Of a stretch of DNA of 64,000 bases, positions 43,696 through 53,655 are shown piece by piece (position 1 is the first letter of the stretch; each line of letters starts with the position of its first letter). Under the pieces are notes generated by a model, which searched no databases, was not told where the DNA came from, and worked only from the letters and a program-made list of their open reading frames with translations. Location of the stretch: NCBI RefSeq assembly GCF_000422485.1, contig NZ_AULW01000015.1:124001-188000 (forward strand). The letters run 5' to 3'. The stretch comes from Paenibacillus pasadenensis DSM 19293 (GTDB lineage: Bacteria > Bacillota > Bacilli > Paenibacillales > Paenibacillaceae). Position numbers and translations under genes: made by a program.

Positions 43696-44748
43696 TCACT
43701 TAAAGGCGGTTGTGAGCAATTGGAGCAGCACCGGGACATGGCTGTAATCAAACCGGCTCGCCTTGAGCATTCTGCTGGAGGCAGCCCGCTTCTCGTCCGC
43801 AGACAGGCGTTCGAAGGCGTCCAGCCTCCGAGCCAGGCCGGTCAGCGTCCGGAATCGGACGCAGCTGTCGCTTTCGTTCGAAGGAACAGGCTCCGCGGCC
43901 AGCGTCTTGAGAAAGGGAACGGTTCCGCAAGCGGCCGCTTCATACAGCAGCGTTCCGCTCCAGCTCCAGCGGATGACCGCGCGCGCGCGGTTGAGCAGCC
44001 TTGCGCGGCTCTGCGGATCAGCCGCCGCCGGTACTGATTCCAGGGGCCATCCCTTTCCGCCAGCGAGCCACTTGGCACGGGGATGCTTCCGCCGCATGGC
44101 TTGCAGCCAGCGAAGCCGGGCCGGAGTCGCGTCGTCCAGCAGCAGATAGTCGGCCCGTTCCTCTTCTTTCATCGGAAGGGGCTGGTAGATGTCGGGATCC
44201 ACCGGATAGACGATCATCTCCGAGCTCGCTGCGCCGAGCTCCTCGTAGGCGGAGCAGAACTCCAGCCGCTGCGTCGCCGCCAGCTTCGCATCGCCTCCTG
44301 CCGGATGCGGACGTTCCAGCCCGTCGTCATCCAGCCACCAAACCGAGCGCGGCCACTCGCGCAGCGCCAGGACGTCGGCATGCGAGATGCCGCTGCCGTT
44401 GCCCAGCAGCAGGACCAGATCCGGATGGTACAGCGCGAGAAGCTCTTTGAGGTCCTCCCGGTAGTCGACGGCGATGACTTCCTGGACGAGCAGCCTCAGC
44501 TGCTCCGACAGGGCCATCCCGGTTTTCCATTTCGTCGCATCGAGCAACTGGACGAGCAGCACGCGCTGCTGCTTGAATCCGACTTCCGTACGGAACGGCG
44601 CGGCATGCCGAACTCCCGAAAGGGATCGACCCGATGAGGAGCCTCTAGGCCGGACCCGCATCGGCTTCGGCTTCAGTTTGCTTCGCGCCTGTCTATGGAG
44701 CGGGATCTTTCCGGTTCGGACGCCCTCCGCCTTCCTGGTCCTCCTCAT
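43696..44748 (-). CDS. Glycosyltransferase-like protein (CgeB/GT1-like)
   Basis: About 350 residues. After a basic N-terminal stretch of about 50 residues, the sequence reads as a GT-B-type fold with LYHPDLVLLLGNGSGISHAD and RSVWWLDDDGLERPHPAG, and later VIRWSWSGTLLYEAAACGTV, the acidic/EAAACG element that in such enzymes binds the nucleotide sugar. It recalls spore-surface glycosyltransferases such as CgeB. The start is uncertain, as the ATG at 44748 lacks a good ribosome site and the first 50 residues are unlike the rest. It is read with the GH99-like gene. Confidence 0.7.
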   Translation of the reverse strand: MRRTRKAEGVRTGKIPLHRQARSKLKPKPMRVRPRGSSSGRSLSGVRHAAPFRTEVGFKQQRVLLVQLLDATKWKTGMALSEQLRLLVQEVIAVDYREDLKELLALYHPDLVLLLGNGSGISHADVLALREWPRSVWWLDDDGLERPHPAGGDAKLAATQRLEFCSAYEELGAASSEMIVYPVDPDIYQPLPMKEEERADYLLLDDATPARLRWLQAMRRKHPRAKWLAGGKGWPLESVPAAADPQSRARLLNRARAVIRWSWSGTLLYEAAACGTVPFLKTLAAEPVPSNESDSCVRFRTLTGLARRLDAFERLSADEKRAASSRMLKASRFDYSHVPVLLQLLTTAFK

Positions 44749-44827
44749 CCGTTCCCAGCCCCCATCGTTTTTGCTATCCTATGCATCCGGAGCACGGGAG
44801 AACAAGGCGTTTGTGCAATGGCTGCGC

Positions 44828-44863
44828 AAAAAAGCCGCATCGGCCCATGAAGGGCGATGCGGC
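44828..44863 (-). terminator. Intrinsic terminator after korB
   Basis: On the minus strand GCCGCATCG and CGATGCGGC form a stem (inner CCC...GGG pairs extend it) followed by TTTTTT. It lies 30 bases after the korB stop. Confidence 0.88.
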
Positions 44864-44894
44864 GATACACGGAGGAAGCTTCGGCGAGCACGGC

Positions 44895-45767
44895 TTAAAC
44901 GAAGTCAGCGGCCAGCTTCGCGAAGTCCTCGCGGGAGATTTTGATGTCCTGGTTCGCGAGTCCCTCTTGCTTGAACCCGGTGATGAGGTTCTCGTAGGAG
45001 CGGCGCTTCGTATCCTGGTAGATCAGGCCGGTAACGAGTCCGTTCGTCTCCATGATCTTCGTCATGGCCGCGAGGCGGTTCGACGGGTCATAGCCTTCGC
45101 CTGCCTCGCCGTCGAGGTTGACGATGTTCTCCTTGAACCAGTCGTACGTGTTGACCTTGTTGAACGTGACGCACGGGCTGAAGACGTTGATGAGCGAGAA
45201 GCCTTCATGCTTGATGCCGGCCTCGATCAGCGCGGTCAGCTGCTTGAGGTCGCTCGAGAACGACTGGGCCACGAACGTCGCGCCCGCCGACAGGGCGATC
45301 TCCAGCGGCGAGAGGACCGACTCGATCGAGCCCTCCGGCGTGGACTTCGTCTTGAAGCCCTCCGCGCTGCGCGGGGAAGTCTGTCCCTTGGTCAGGCCGT
45401 AGATCTGGTTGTCCATGACGATATAGGTCAGGTTGACGTTGCGGCGGATCGCATGCACCGTATGGCCCATGCCGATCGCGAAGCCGTCTCCGTCGCCGCC
45501 GGAGGCAATGACGGTCAGCTCGCGGTTCGCCAGCTTGACGCCTTGGGCGATCGGCAGCGCGCGGCCATGGATGCCGTGCAGGCCATAGGCGTTGATGTAG
45601 CCGGAAATCCGGCCCGAGCAGCCGATGCCCGAGATGACGGCGAGCTGCTCAGGCTCGAGTCCGACGTTCGCCGAAGCCCGCTGGATGGCGGCCTGGATGG
45701 AGAAGTCTCCGCAGCCCGGGCACCAGTTCGGCTTGACGTTGTTGCGGAATTCCTTAAATGTGGCCAA
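44895..45767 (-). CDS. korB: 2-oxoacid:ferredoxin oxidoreductase, beta subunit
   Basis: 290 residues. The thiamine-diphosphate-binding subunit has WCPGCGDFS (Cys16, Cys19), VISGIGCSGRISGY and the TPP motif GGDGDGFAIGMGH followed by VMDNQIYGLTKGQTSP. With KorA it oxidises a 2-oxoacid (2-oxoglutarate or pyruvate) to acyl-CoA, reducing ferredoxin. The TTG start with GGAG upstream lies 14 bases inside the end of korA, giving translational coupling. Confidence 0.93.
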   Translation of the reverse strand: MATFKEFRNNVKPNWCPGCGDFSIQAAIQRASANVGLEPEQLAVISGIGCSGRISGYINAYGLHGIHGRALPIAQGVKLANRELTVIASGGDGDGFAIGMGHTVHAIRRNVNLTYIVMDNQIYGLTKGQTSPRSAEGFKTKSTPEGSIESVLSPLEIALSAGATFVAQSFSSDLKQLTALIEAGIKHEGFSLINVFSPCVTFNKVNTYDWFKENIVNLDGEAGEGYDPSNRLAAMTKIMETNGLVTGLIYQDTKRRSYENLITGFKQEGLANQDIKISREDFAKLAADFV

Positions 45768-47502
45768 TTTGGCTCATCTCCTTCGACGCTTCATAAACCT
45801 CGGACGGCAGGAACGGATTGCCGTCGTATTTGAGCAGGCTGCGGATCTTGTCCGCGCGGCCGCAATGGAGCTTGATCTGCGCCGCCAGCTGGGCGGTCGC
45901 GTTGTTCTCCAGGACGATGACGGTGCCGGCCGCCTCCAGATACGGAGCCAGCTGCTCCGCCGGGAACGGATGGATCTGGCGGATCTGGATCTGGCCGGTC
46001 GAAGCTCCGTCCCGCTCGAGACGGGTGCGCGCTTCCTCGATCGTGCCGCCGGTCGAGCCCATGCCGACGATCAGGATGTCCGGGCGCTCCTGCGGCACGT
46101 CGACGCGGATCGCCTCGGGGATGAGCAGGTTGGCCAGCTTGCCGAGACGCTTATCCATCATCCGCTTGCGGTTGAGCGCATTCTCGGACGGACGTCCGGT
46201 CTCGTCGTGCTCGACGCCGGTCACATGATGCAGGCCGCCCTTGTCGCCCGGCAGCGAGCGCGGCGATACGCCGTCCTCGGTGAGCTCGTAGCGCTTGAAC
46301 AGCACGTTCGGCTCGAGCTCAGGCAGCTCGCGCTGCAGCTTGCCGCGGCGGATCTCGATGCGGTCGTAGTCGAGCGGCTCGCAGCTCTGCTTGCCGAGCG
46401 ACAGCTGCAGGTCCGTCATGAGGATGACCGGTACCTGGTACTCCTCGGCGATGTTGAACGCCTCGACCGTATCGTAGAAGCAGTCCTCGATGCTCGCCGG
46501 GGCGATGACGACCTTGGGAATCTCGCCGTGCGTGCCGTAGACCATCGCATTGAGGTCGGACTGCTCCTGCTTGGTCGGGAGTCCGGTGGAAGGACCGCCG
46601 CGCTGCGTGTCGACGATGACGAGCGGCTGCTCTGTCATGCCGGCGAGGCCGATCGCCTCCATCATGAGGGACAAGCCGGGGCCGGCGGATGCGGTCATCG
46701 TCCGCACGCCGGCGTAGTTCGCGCCGATCGCCATCGTGACGGCCGCGATCTCGTCCTCCGTCTGCACGACCGTGCCGCCGAACTTCGGCAACTTCTTGAT
46801 GAGGTATTCCATGATCTCGGACGCCGGCGTGATCGGATAGGCGCTCATGAGGCGGCAGCCCGCGGCTACGGTGCCGAGGCCGATCGCCTCGTTGCCGATC
46901 ATGAACAGCTTCTGCTTGCCGTCGGCCGGCTCCAGCGCGAACGCCTCCAGCGGTCCCCCTGCCTGCCCGAGGACGAATTCGGCGCCGCGCTTGACGGCTT
47001 CGACGTTCTTTTCGACGATCGCCGGACCTTTGCGTCCGAACTCTTCCTCGACCGCCTGGTTGAACACCTCAAGCGGCAGGCCGAGCAGCGCCCAGGAAGC
47101 GCCGGAGGCGACCATGTTCTTCATGAGGGACGTTCCGAGCTCTTCGGCGATCGCCGTGATCGGCACGGCGAACAGGCGGGCGTCGATGCCCTCCGGCAGC
47201 TCCGGCTTGAATTTCGCGTCGGCGACGACGACTCCGCCGGGGCGCAGCTCCGGCGCGTTGAGGTCGATGCTCTCCTGATCGAATGCGACAAGAATATCGA
47301 GATCGTCCGAGATCGCTCGGATCGGCTGCGTGCTGATGCGAATCTTGTTATTGGTATGGCCGCCCTTGATTCTCGAAGAAAAGTGGCGGTACCCGTACAG
47401 ATAGTACCCGAGACGGTTGAGGGCGGTGGAGAAGATCCGGTCCGTGCTTTCCACGCCTTCTCCCTGCTGGCCCCCGATCTTCCAAGACAGCTGACTAATC
47501 AC
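45754..47502 (-). CDS. korA: 2-oxoacid:ferredoxin oxidoreductase, alpha subunit (gamma-alpha fusion)
   Basis: 582 residues. The N-terminal ~190 residues are the gamma domain (KIGGQQGEGVESTDRIFS, RIKGGHTNNKIRIS). The pyrimidine-binding alpha domain follows, with MSAYPITPASEIMEYL and MTASAGPGLSLMMEAIGLAG, and a C-terminal transketolase-like domain. This two-subunit layout is usual for aerobic Firmicutes and Actinobacteria. The GTG start has GAGGAGTTGG upstream. Confidence 0.93.
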   Translation of the reverse strand: MISQLSWKIGGQQGEGVESTDRIFSTALNRLGYYLYGYRHFSSRIKGGHTNNKIRISTQPIRAISDDLDILVAFDQESIDLNAPELRPGGVVVADAKFKPELPEGIDARLFAVPITAIAEELGTSLMKNMVASGASWALLGLPLEVFNQAVEEEFGRKGPAIVEKNVEAVKRGAEFVLGQAGGPLEAFALEPADGKQKLFMIGNEAIGLGTVAAGCRLMSAYPITPASEIMEYLIKKLPKFGGTVVQTEDEIAAVTMAIGANYAGVRTMTASAGPGLSLMMEAIGLAGMTEQPLVIVDTQRGGPSTGLPTKQEQSDLNAMVYGTHGEIPKVVIAPASIEDCFYDTVEAFNIAEEYQVPVILMTDLQLSLGKQSCEPLDYDRIEIRRGKLQRELPELEPNVLFKRYELTEDGVSPRSLPGDKGGLHHVTGVEHDETGRPSENALNRKRMMDKRLGKLANLLIPEAIRVDVPQERPDILIVGMGSTGGTIEEARTRLERDGASTGQIQIRQIHPFPAEQLAPYLEAAGTVIVLENNATAQLAAQIKLHCGRADKIRSLLKYDGNPFLPSEVYEASKEMSQIGHI

Positions 47503-47656
47503 GATAAGTCCAACTCCTCATCTGCTGTGAGAACTGCTTTCAATCCTTCTAAATTTTATGCCTCGCTATTGAAAAATGCAAGGAAATATCGGAACTTGCC
47601 GCATTCGGCATTCCAATGAAAGCGATAAAGATTCCTGATAAAGCAGTCATATCCGT

Positions 47657-48634
47657 TTAATCCGGGAGGTTTTTCAATAAAAAGCGGACCGCGTTGCCGC
47701 CCAGGAGCTTTTCGGCGAACGTCGCGCCGTAAGCCCGCTCGACTTCCTGCCGCACATGGACCGCTTCGCCGGCATGGCGCAAGCCTTTCGCATATTGCTC
47801 GATGCCGTCGAAATCCGATCCCAGCATCAATTGGTTTTCCCCTCCGAGGGAGCAGATATGTTCGATATGAGGCAGCAGGTCGCGCGCCTCGGCCTGCCCG
47901 CGATCCGTCATGAAATAAGGCACGTAGGTCAGTCCGATGCGGCCGTCCATGGCGATCAGAGCGCGCAGTTGGTCGTCGGTCAGGTTGCGCGGATGCGGGC
48001 AGATGCGCCGCGAGTTGGAATGGGAAGCGATCAGCGGCCGTTCGGTCCGCTCGACGAGCTCCCAGAAGCCGGTGTCGGTCAGATGGGAGACATCCAGCAT
48101 CAGGCCGAGTTCGCGCGCCTCATCGACCAGCTTCCGGCCTTTGACGGTCAGCCCACCTTGCCTCGGCTCCAGCACGCCGTCCGCGGCCCAGTTGGCGTAG
48201 TTCCACGTCAGCCCGAGCACGCGCACCCCGAGGGCGAATGCCGTCCGGAGCAGCGCCCCGTCTCCTTGCAGCGCATCCGCTCCCTCCAGCGTCAGCAGCG
48301 CGGCGATCTTGCCCTCCTGCAGCGCCCGCTCCAGATCGCGACGTCCGCGAATCTTCCGGTACCCGGCATGAGCGGCGATCTTCCGCTCGAACAGATCAAT
48401 CGACCGGAGCACCGCATCCATCGTCTTCGGCTTCGATTCCGTCAAATAGATCGCATAAGCCTGAAGCATGTAGCCGCCCGCCCGCTGACGGTCGAGCGTC
48501 GCGTCGACCGTGACCGGCCCGTGATTGTTGGCCGAGTCGATCGGATCTAGATCGGGATCCGCCAGCAGCTTGCTCAGCACGTCGCAGTGGAAATCTGCGA
48601 TGAGGCCCTCTTGGCCCAATTCCTTCACGTTCAA
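47657..48634 (-). CDS. Membrane dipeptidase, peptidase family M19
   Basis: 325 residues. The zinc ligands HxD appear at His16-Asp18 in IADFHCDVLSK, with Glu in LLTLEGADAL and His in LMLDVSHLTDTGFW and LIASHSNSRRICPHPRN. Despite the family name, bacterial members are usually cytoplasmic, and no signal peptide is seen. The TTG start has CAGGAGGCGG at 8-9 bases. It lies in the same place as in other Bacillales, between the kor genes and spoVS. Confidence 0.92.
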   Translation of the reverse strand: MNVKELGQEGLIADFHCDVLSKLLADPDLDPIDSANNHGPVTVDATLDRQRAGGYMLQAYAIYLTESKPKTMDAVLRSIDLFERKIAAHAGYRKIRGRRDLERALQEGKIAALLTLEGADALQGDGALLRTAFALGVRVLGLTWNYANWAADGVLEPRQGGLTVKGRKLVDEARELGLMLDVSHLTDTGFWELVERTERPLIASHSNSRRICPHPRNLTDDQLRALIAMDGRIGLTYVPYFMTDRGQAEARDLLPHIEHICSLGGENQLMLGSDFDGIEQYAKGLRHAGEAVHVRQEVERAYGATFAEKLLGGNAVRFLLKNLPD

Positions 48635-48712
48635 TTCGTCCGCCTCCTGTCCGTTCGCGGCCCCCGATGCCGGCCTTTCCTCTACGTTATGCCGCCGGCT
48701 CGACGAAAACGC

Positions 48713-48741
48713 AAAAAAACCTGCTTACGCCGTAAACAGGT
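48713..48741 (-). terminator. Intrinsic terminator after spoVS
   Basis: ACCTGTTTACGGCGTAAGCAGGT forms a hairpin on the minus strand followed by TTTTTT, 27 bases after the spoVS stop. Confidence 0.88.
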
Positions 48742-48767
48742 CGTTGCCTATGAGACTTATGCTCCGC

Positions 48768-49028
48768 TCAGCGAGGCTCTACGATCAGCTTGATTGCGGT
48801 TCGGTCCTCGCCGTCGATGACGATATCGGTGAAAGCCGGGATGCAGATCAGGTCAACGCCGCTCGGCGCGACGAATCCCCTTGCGATCGCGACCGCTTTG
48901 ACGGCTTGATTCAAGGCGCCTGCTCCGATCGCTTGAAGCTCGGCCGCACCACGCTCCCGGAGAACTCCTGCCAGCGCCCCTGCTACGGAATTAGGATTGG
49001 ACTTTGCGGAAACTTTTAAGACGTCCAT
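48768..49028 (-). CDS. spoVS: Stage V sporulation protein S
   Basis: 86 residues, full length. It starts MDVLKVSAKSNPNSVAGALA and ends TDIVIDGEDRTAIKLIVEPR, nearly invariant in SpoVS. The protein is a small Alba-like DNA/RNA-binding-fold protein needed for proper sporulation timing. It lies downstream of rny and ymdB as in Bacillus. Confidence 0.96.
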   Translation of the reverse strand: MDVLKVSAKSNPNSVAGALAGVLRERGAAELQAIGAGALNQAVKAVAIARGFVAPSGVDLICIPAFTDIVIDGEDRTAIKLIVEPR

Positions 49029-49152
49029 GTCGAGTACCTCCTCAGGAATAGTGGCGTATCCCTATATCCCTAAACCTATTCGAGAGAGGACAAAAAATTC
49101 CTTCTTCCGCAGCGCATTACCCCTGCCATGCGATGTCAGGTCAAGAGGCAGC

Positions 49153-49947
49153 TTAAAACATCGCGAGCGACGTTTCCGTCAGCCGAATCTTCTCGAACCG
49201 CTGCGCCCGTCCTGTCGCTTCATCCAGCACAGCCAGCACGCCGTGCAGATGCCAGTCTCCCTCCGCCACGACGAAGCGCGACGGCAAGCCGGTCAAGAAC
49301 TTGTGCAGCACCGCATCGCGCTCCATCCCGAGGATGCCGTCCATCGGCCCCGTCATGCCGACATCGGTCAGAAACGCCGTGCCCTCCGGCAGAATCCGGT
49401 CATCGTTCGTCTGGACATGCGTATGGGTGCCGACGACGATGGAAGCCCGGCCATCCAGATACCAGCCCATCGCGATCTTCTCCGATGTCGCCTCGGCATG
49501 GAAATCGACGAGCACGCAGCTCGTCTCGCGCTTCAGCCGCTCCAAATGCGCGTCGGCCGTCTTGAACGGGCAGTCGTTCGGAGGCAGGAACGTGCGTCCC
49601 TGGACGTTGAGGATGCCCAGCTTTTTGCTGCCGGCCTTGATGACCGTGGAGCCGATGCCAGGAGCTTCGCTCGAGAAGTTCGCCGGACGGACGAGCCGCG
49701 ATTCGTCGTCGATCCAATCGAACAAATCCTTGTTGTCCCACGTGTGGTTGCCCATCGTGATGCCATTCACGCCCCAGTCGAAGAACTCTTTGGCGATCGC
49801 GGCGGTGATGCCGCGGCCGGCGGCGGCGTTCTCGCCGTTGACGATGACGATGTCCGGGTTGTGCTTGGCTCGGAGCGCGGGCAACGCCTTGCGCAGCGCC
49901 GCTCGGCCGACGTTGCCGACGATGTCGCCGATAAACAGAACTTTCAT
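49153..49947 (-). CDS. ymdB: YmdB-like metallophosphoesterase (TIGR00282)
   Basis: 264 residues. Metal-binding motifs are FIGDIVGNVGRAAL (Asp8), VIVNGENAAAGRGI, ITMGNHTWDNKD, LVDFHAEATSEK and IVVGTHTHVQTNDDRILP. Bacillus YmdB is a 2',3'-cyclic nucleotide phosphodiesterase affecting biofilm and motility decisions. It follows rny directly, with a short hairpin between them. Confidence 0.95.
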   Translation of the reverse strand: MKVLFIGDIVGNVGRAALRKALPALRAKHNPDIVIVNGENAAAGRGITAAIAKEFFDWGVNGITMGNHTWDNKDLFDWIDDESRLVRPANFSSEAPGIGSTVIKAGSKKLGILNVQGRTFLPPNDCPFKTADAHLERLKRETSCVLVDFHAEATSEKIAMGWYLDGRASIVVGTHTHVQTNDDRILPEGTAFLTDVGMTGPMDGILGMERDAVLHKFLTGLPSRFVVAEGDWHLHGVLAVLDEATGRAQRFEKIRLTETSLAMF

Positions 49948-49968
49948 TCTTGTTGCCTCCTGTCATGA

Positions 49969-49996
49969 CAAAATCCCGCTCCGGCAGGAGCGGGAT
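49969..49996 (-). terminator. Hairpin between rny and ymdB
   Basis: ATCCCGCTCC pairs with GGAGCGGGAT around TGCC and is followed by only TTTTG on the minus strand. It lies 13 bases after the rny stop and 22 bases before the ymdB start, so it may weaken rather than stop read-through. Confidence 0.7.
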
Positions 49997-50008
49997 GGTC
50001 TGGGTCGC

Positions 50009-51550
50009 CTACTTGGCGTATTCGACCGCACGGGTTTCGCGGATGACCGTGACCTTGATATGTCCCGGATAATCCAGCTCCCCTTCGATCTTTTTGGTGA
50101 TGTCGCGCGCCAGGCGGAACGCTTCCGTATCGTCGATCTTCTCGGGCTGAACCATGACGCGAACCTCGCGCCCAGCCTGGATGGCGTACGATTTCTCGAC
50201 GCCGTCGAACGATTCGGAGATCGCCTCGAGCTTCTCCAGACGCTTGATGTACGTCTCGAGCGTCTCGCGGCGCGCTCCCGGACGGGCAGCGGACAGCGCG
50301 TCCGCAGCTCCGACGAGCATCGCAATGACCGAGGTCGCCTCGCAGTCGCCATGATGGGACGCGATGCTGTTGATGACGACCGGATGCTCCTTGTACTTGC
50401 GGGCCAGCTCGACGCCGATCTCGACATGGGAGCCCTCGACTTCATGGTCGAGCGCCTTGCCGATATCATGCAGCAAGCCGGCACGCTTGGCCAAGGTGAC
50501 ATCCTCGCCCAGCTCGGCAGCCATCAGGCCGGTCAAATAAGCGACCTCCATCGAGTGCTTCAGCACGTTCTGGCCATAGCTTGTCCGGTACTTCAGGCGG
50601 CCGAGAATTTTGATGAGATCCGGATGGATCGCATGCACGCCGACCTCGAAGGTCGCTTGCTCGCCGTATTCGCGGATCCGCTCGTCCACCTCGCGGCGGG
50701 ACTTCTCGACCATCTCCTCGATCCGGGCGGGATGGATCCTGCCGTCGGCGACCAGCTTCTCCAGCGCCGTGCGGGCAATCTCCCGACGAATCGGATCGAA
50801 TCCGGACAAGATGACCGCTTCCGGCGTATCGTCGATAATCAGGTCGATGCCGGTAAGCGTCTCGAGCGCGCGGATGTTGCGGCCCTCGCGGCCGATGATA
50901 CGGCCCTTCATCTCCTCGTTCGGCAGCGTCACGACGGATACCGTCGTCTCCGCGACATGATCGGCGGCACAGCGCTGGATGGCCAGGGAAATGATGTCGC
51001 GGGCTTTTTTGTCCGCTTCTTCCTTGGCTTGCTGCTCCAGCTCCTTGATCATCTGCGCCGTCTCATGACGGACCTCCTGCTCCACGTTGTTGAAGATGAT
51101 CGTCTTCGCATCCTCTGTGGTCAGGCCGGAAATCCGCTCCAGCTCGCTCTGCTGCTGACGGTAGATGGAGTCAATCTGCTCTTGCGTTTCCTCGATTCGT
51201 TTCTCCTTGTTGGCTACCAATTCTTCTTTGCGTTCGAGTGCCTCAATTTTCTTATCCAACGACTCCTCTTTTTGCAGCAAGCGCCTTTCAAGACGCTGAT
51301 TCTCATTGCGTCTCTCCCGAATGTCCTTGTCCGCTTCCGAACGGAGTTTATGGATTTCGTCTTTCGCTTCCAGCACCGTTTCTTTTTTCACCGCATCCGC
51401 TTCCTTTTTCGCCTGTTCGACGATTTGGAGGGCGGCCTGCTCGGCACTGGAAATCTTAGCCTCGGCAAACGACTTTCGGACGAAGTAACCAATCCCAAAG
51501 GTAATCGCGCCAACAACGAGAACGATCAAGATCCACCAGATGGTGTCCAT
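50009..51550 (-). CDS. rny: Ribonuclease Y
   Basis: 513 residues. An N-terminal membrane helix ([19 protein letters not shown]) is followed by a long coiled coil (about 30-190), a KH domain with [19 protein letters not shown], and an HD domain with [17 protein letters not shown]. RNase Y starts bulk mRNA decay at the membrane. I chose the ATG at 51550 because GGAGG lies 8 bases upstream; a GTG three codons earlier overlaps that site. ricA elsewhere in the window encodes a partner. Confidence 0.97.
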   Translation of the reverse strand: MDTIWWILIVLVVGAITFGIGYFVRKSFAEAKISSAEQAALQIVEQAKKEADAVKKETVLEAKDEIHKLRSEADKDIRERRNENQRLERRLLQKEESLDKKIEALERKEELVANKEKRIEETQEQIDSIYRQQQSELERISGLTTEDAKTIIFNNVEQEVRHETAQMIKELEQQAKEEADKKARDIISLAIQRCAADHVAETTVSVVTLPNEEMKGRIIGREGRNIRALETLTGIDLIIDDTPEAVILSGFDPIRREIARTALEKLVADGRIHPARIEEMVEKSRREVDERIREYGEQATFEVGVHAIHPDLIKILGRLKYRTSYGQNVLKHSMEVAYLTGLMAAELGEDVTLAKRAGLLHDIGKALDHEVEGSHVEIGVELARKYKEHPVVINSIASHHGDCEATSVIAMLVGAADALSAARPGARRETLETYIKRLEKLEAISESFDGVEKSYAIQAGREVRVMVQPEKIDDTEAFRLARDITKKIEGELDYPGHIKVTVIRETRAVEYAK

Positions 51551-51732
51551 CTTGTTCACCTCCTCGTTGCATTCACCAAGGCATCAGCCGGGAATGATAT
51601 TCAATTGTTGCCATTCGGATCCATACTGTGCTTTACGACTGTAGAAATGGAGACAAAAAACCTGAACCCATTTACGGAAGGAAAGGCATCCCATACCAGA
51701 TGGATGCTTTATTATTGTAGCTTTCCATAAAA

Positions 51733-52416
51733 TCAATTGTCAAGCCAGCCCCCGTCGGCATCGTCCTCGCCTCCGGCAGCGCCTTGAATATGCCGCACGG
51801 TCTCCCGCACGAGATCGCTCGAAAAGCCCCTTCGCAGCAGAAAGCCGGTCAGCTTCATGCGCTTGTCGCGCTCGTCTCCCTTCAGGCTTCGCCATTTCTT
51901 CTCTCCGGCCTTGAGCGCGGTCCGCCGTTCCTCCTCGTCGTCGAGAGCTTCGACCGCGCGGCCTGCCGTCTCCTTGGGGATGCCGCGCTGCTCCAGCTCC
52001 ATCCGGATGAGCCGCCTGCCCTTCTGGCTGCCTCGCAGCCGCTGGGAAGCGAACATGCGGGCATAGTCGCGGTCGTCGATAACGCGCTCCTGCTGCAGCC
52101 GCTCGATCGCGTGGCGGATGTCCTCCTCCTCGAATTCCTTTCGCTTCAGATAAGAGGTCATTTCCTTTGTCGTCCGCATCTTGAAGCCGGCGTAGAAGAC
52201 GGCGGCCGCATACGCCCGGTATCGGGCGTTCTCCTCCGCGATGCGCGCCATCAGCTTCGGCTCGATCCGCGCACCCTTGAGCAGGCGGTATTTGACGAGG
52301 ATGTCCTCATGCACGGACAGCTCGGGCTCCTCGCTGCCTTCGATATAGATCCAATAGATCGATGCCTTTTTCTCATCCTGCTCGACGCGCGTAATCCGTT
52401 TTTCCTGTTCCTCCAT
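51733..52416 (-). CDS. recX: Regulatory protein RecX
   Basis: 227 residues, built from three-helix repeats, with LLKGARIEPKLMARIAEENA, FKMRTTKEMTSYLKRKEFEE and LIRMELEQRGIPKETAGRAV. RecX binds and limits RecA filaments. It follows recA by 100 bases with a terminator between, so read-through or a separate promoter sets its level. The long acidic N- and C-termini are typical of Paenibacillaceae RecX as far as I can judge. Confidence 0.92.
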   Translation of the reverse strand: MEEQEKRITRVEQDEKKASIYWIYIEGSEEPELSVHEDILVKYRLLKGARIEPKLMARIAEENARYRAYAAAVFYAGFKMRTTKEMTSYLKRKEFEEEDIRHAIERLQQERVIDDRDYARMFASQRLRGSQKGRRLIRMELEQRGIPKETAGRAVEALDDEEERRTALKAGEKKWRSLKGDERDKRMKLTGFLLRRGFSSDLVRETVRHIQGAAGGEDDADGGWLDN

Positions 52417-52448
52417 CCCAGCCGCCGCCTCCCTCGTCCTTTAATGAA

Positions 52449-52480
52449 GAAAAAGCATCCCTGACTCCATCAGGGATGCT
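52449..52480 (-). terminator. Terminator between recA and recX
   Basis: GCATCCCTGA and TCAGGGATGC pair around a five-base loop, followed by TTTTTCTTC on the minus strand. It sits 36 bases after the recA stop. Confidence 0.9.
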
Positions 52481-52515
52481 TGCCATGCCGGTATTTCCGC
52501 AGAGCGGAAAGGAAA

Positions 52516-53580
52516 TCAGACGTCGAGCTCCAGCTCCTCGAACTCGTCCTCCTCGTCCTTGGAGACTTCGGCGCCGGCGGCGCGGTCCGCAGCCGCGTTG
52601 AGGTTGTGCGCTTCGCGAATCTTGCCTTCAATCACACCCGCGACCGCCTCGTTGTCCTTGAGGAACTGCTTGGCATTCTCTCGTCCTTGGCCCAGACGGT
52701 CGCCATTATAGCTGAACCAGGCGCCGCTCTTCTGCACGATGTCCATCTCCACGCCGATGTCGATGATGCTGCCGACGCGGGAAATGCCTTCGCCGTACAT
52801 GATGTCCAGCTCGGCCTGACGGAACGGAGGCGCGACCTTGTTCTTGACGACCTTGATGCGGGTCCGGTTGCCCACGACGTCCGTGCCTTGCTTGATGCTC
52901 TCGATGCGGCGCACGTCCAGACGCACGCTGCTGTAGAACTTCAGGGCGCGTCCGCCTGGAGTCGTCTCCGGGTTGCCGAACATGACGCCGACCTTCTCGC
53001 GAAGCTGGTTGATGAAGATGGCGATCGTCTTGGACTTGCTGATCGCTCCGGACAGCTTGCGCAGCGCCTGCGACATGAGGCGCGCCTGCAGGCCGACGTG
53101 GGTGTCGCCCATCTCGCCCTCGATCTCGGCCTTCGGCACGAGCGCCGCGACGGAGTCGATGACGATGATGTCGACGGCCCCGCTGCGCACGAGCGCCTCG
53201 GCGATCTCCAACGCCTGCTCGCCCGTATCCGGCTGGGACAGCAGCAGCTCGTCGATGTTGACGCCGAGCTTGCTGGCATAGAGAGGATCCAGCGCATGCT
53301 CCGCGTCGATGAAGGCGGCTTGTCCGCCCGTGCGCTGCACTTCGGCGATCGCGTGCAGGGCGACGGTCGTCTTGCCGGACGATTCCGGTCCATAGACTTC
53401 AATAATGCGGCCGCGAGGGAAGCCCCCGATGCCGAGCGCGATATCCAATGCGAGCGCGCCGCTGGAGACCGTCTCTACGGCCAGCTGGGCGGATTCGCCT
53501 AGTTTCATGATGGAGCCTTTTCCGAACTGTTTCTCAATCTGGCGAAGCGCCATATCTAAAGCTGCGCGGCGATCTGACAA
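52516..53580 (-). CDS. recA: Recombinase RecA
   Basis: 354 residues. Walker A is [19 protein letters not shown], Walker [11 protein letters not shown], with [19 protein letters not shown] as the L2 region. It starts at RecA's usual [20 protein letters not shown] if the TTG at 53580 is used, and AAGGA lies upstream at 9-10 bases. An ATG six codons earlier (53598) has no ribosome site. The C-terminus is acidic ([12 protein letters not shown]). A promoter and a LexA box lie upstream, so it is DNA-damage inducible. Confidence 0.97.
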   Translation of the reverse strand: MSDRRAALDMALRQIEKQFGKGSIMKLGESAQLAVETVSSGALALDIALGIGGFPRGRIIEVYGPESSGKTTVALHAIAEVQRTGGQAAFIDAEHALDPLYASKLGVNIDELLLSQPDTGEQALEIAEALVRSGAVDIIVIDSVAALVPKAEIEGEMGDTHVGLQARLMSQALRKLSGAISKSKTIAIFINQLREKVGVMFGNPETTPGGRALKFYSSVRLDVRRIESIKQGTDVVGNRTRIKVVKNKVAPPFRQAELDIMYGEGISRVGSIIDIGVEMDIVQKSGAWFSYNGDRLGQGRENAKQFLKDNEAVAGVIEGKIREAHNLNAAADRAAGAEVSKDEEDEFEELELDV

Positions 53581-53616
53581 GAGATCCACATCCTTCATTC
53601 GTCGATTTATAGTTCT

Positions 53617-53646
53617 ATTTTAGTCTACTTGAAGCGGTTTGCCAAG
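53617..53646 (-). promoter_or_regulatory. Promoter of recA
   Basis: On the minus strand -35 TTGGCA (53646-53641) and -10 TAAAAT (53622-53617) are spaced by 18 bases. The start point would fall near 53610, about 30 bases before the translation start. Confidence 0.75.
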
Positions 53647-53655
53647 ACTTTTTTC

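Noticed and set aside
45754-47619. Plus-strand open frame of 664 codons opposite korA
   Set aside because: It is an antisense shadow without domain or start signal; KorA is unambiguous on the minus strand.
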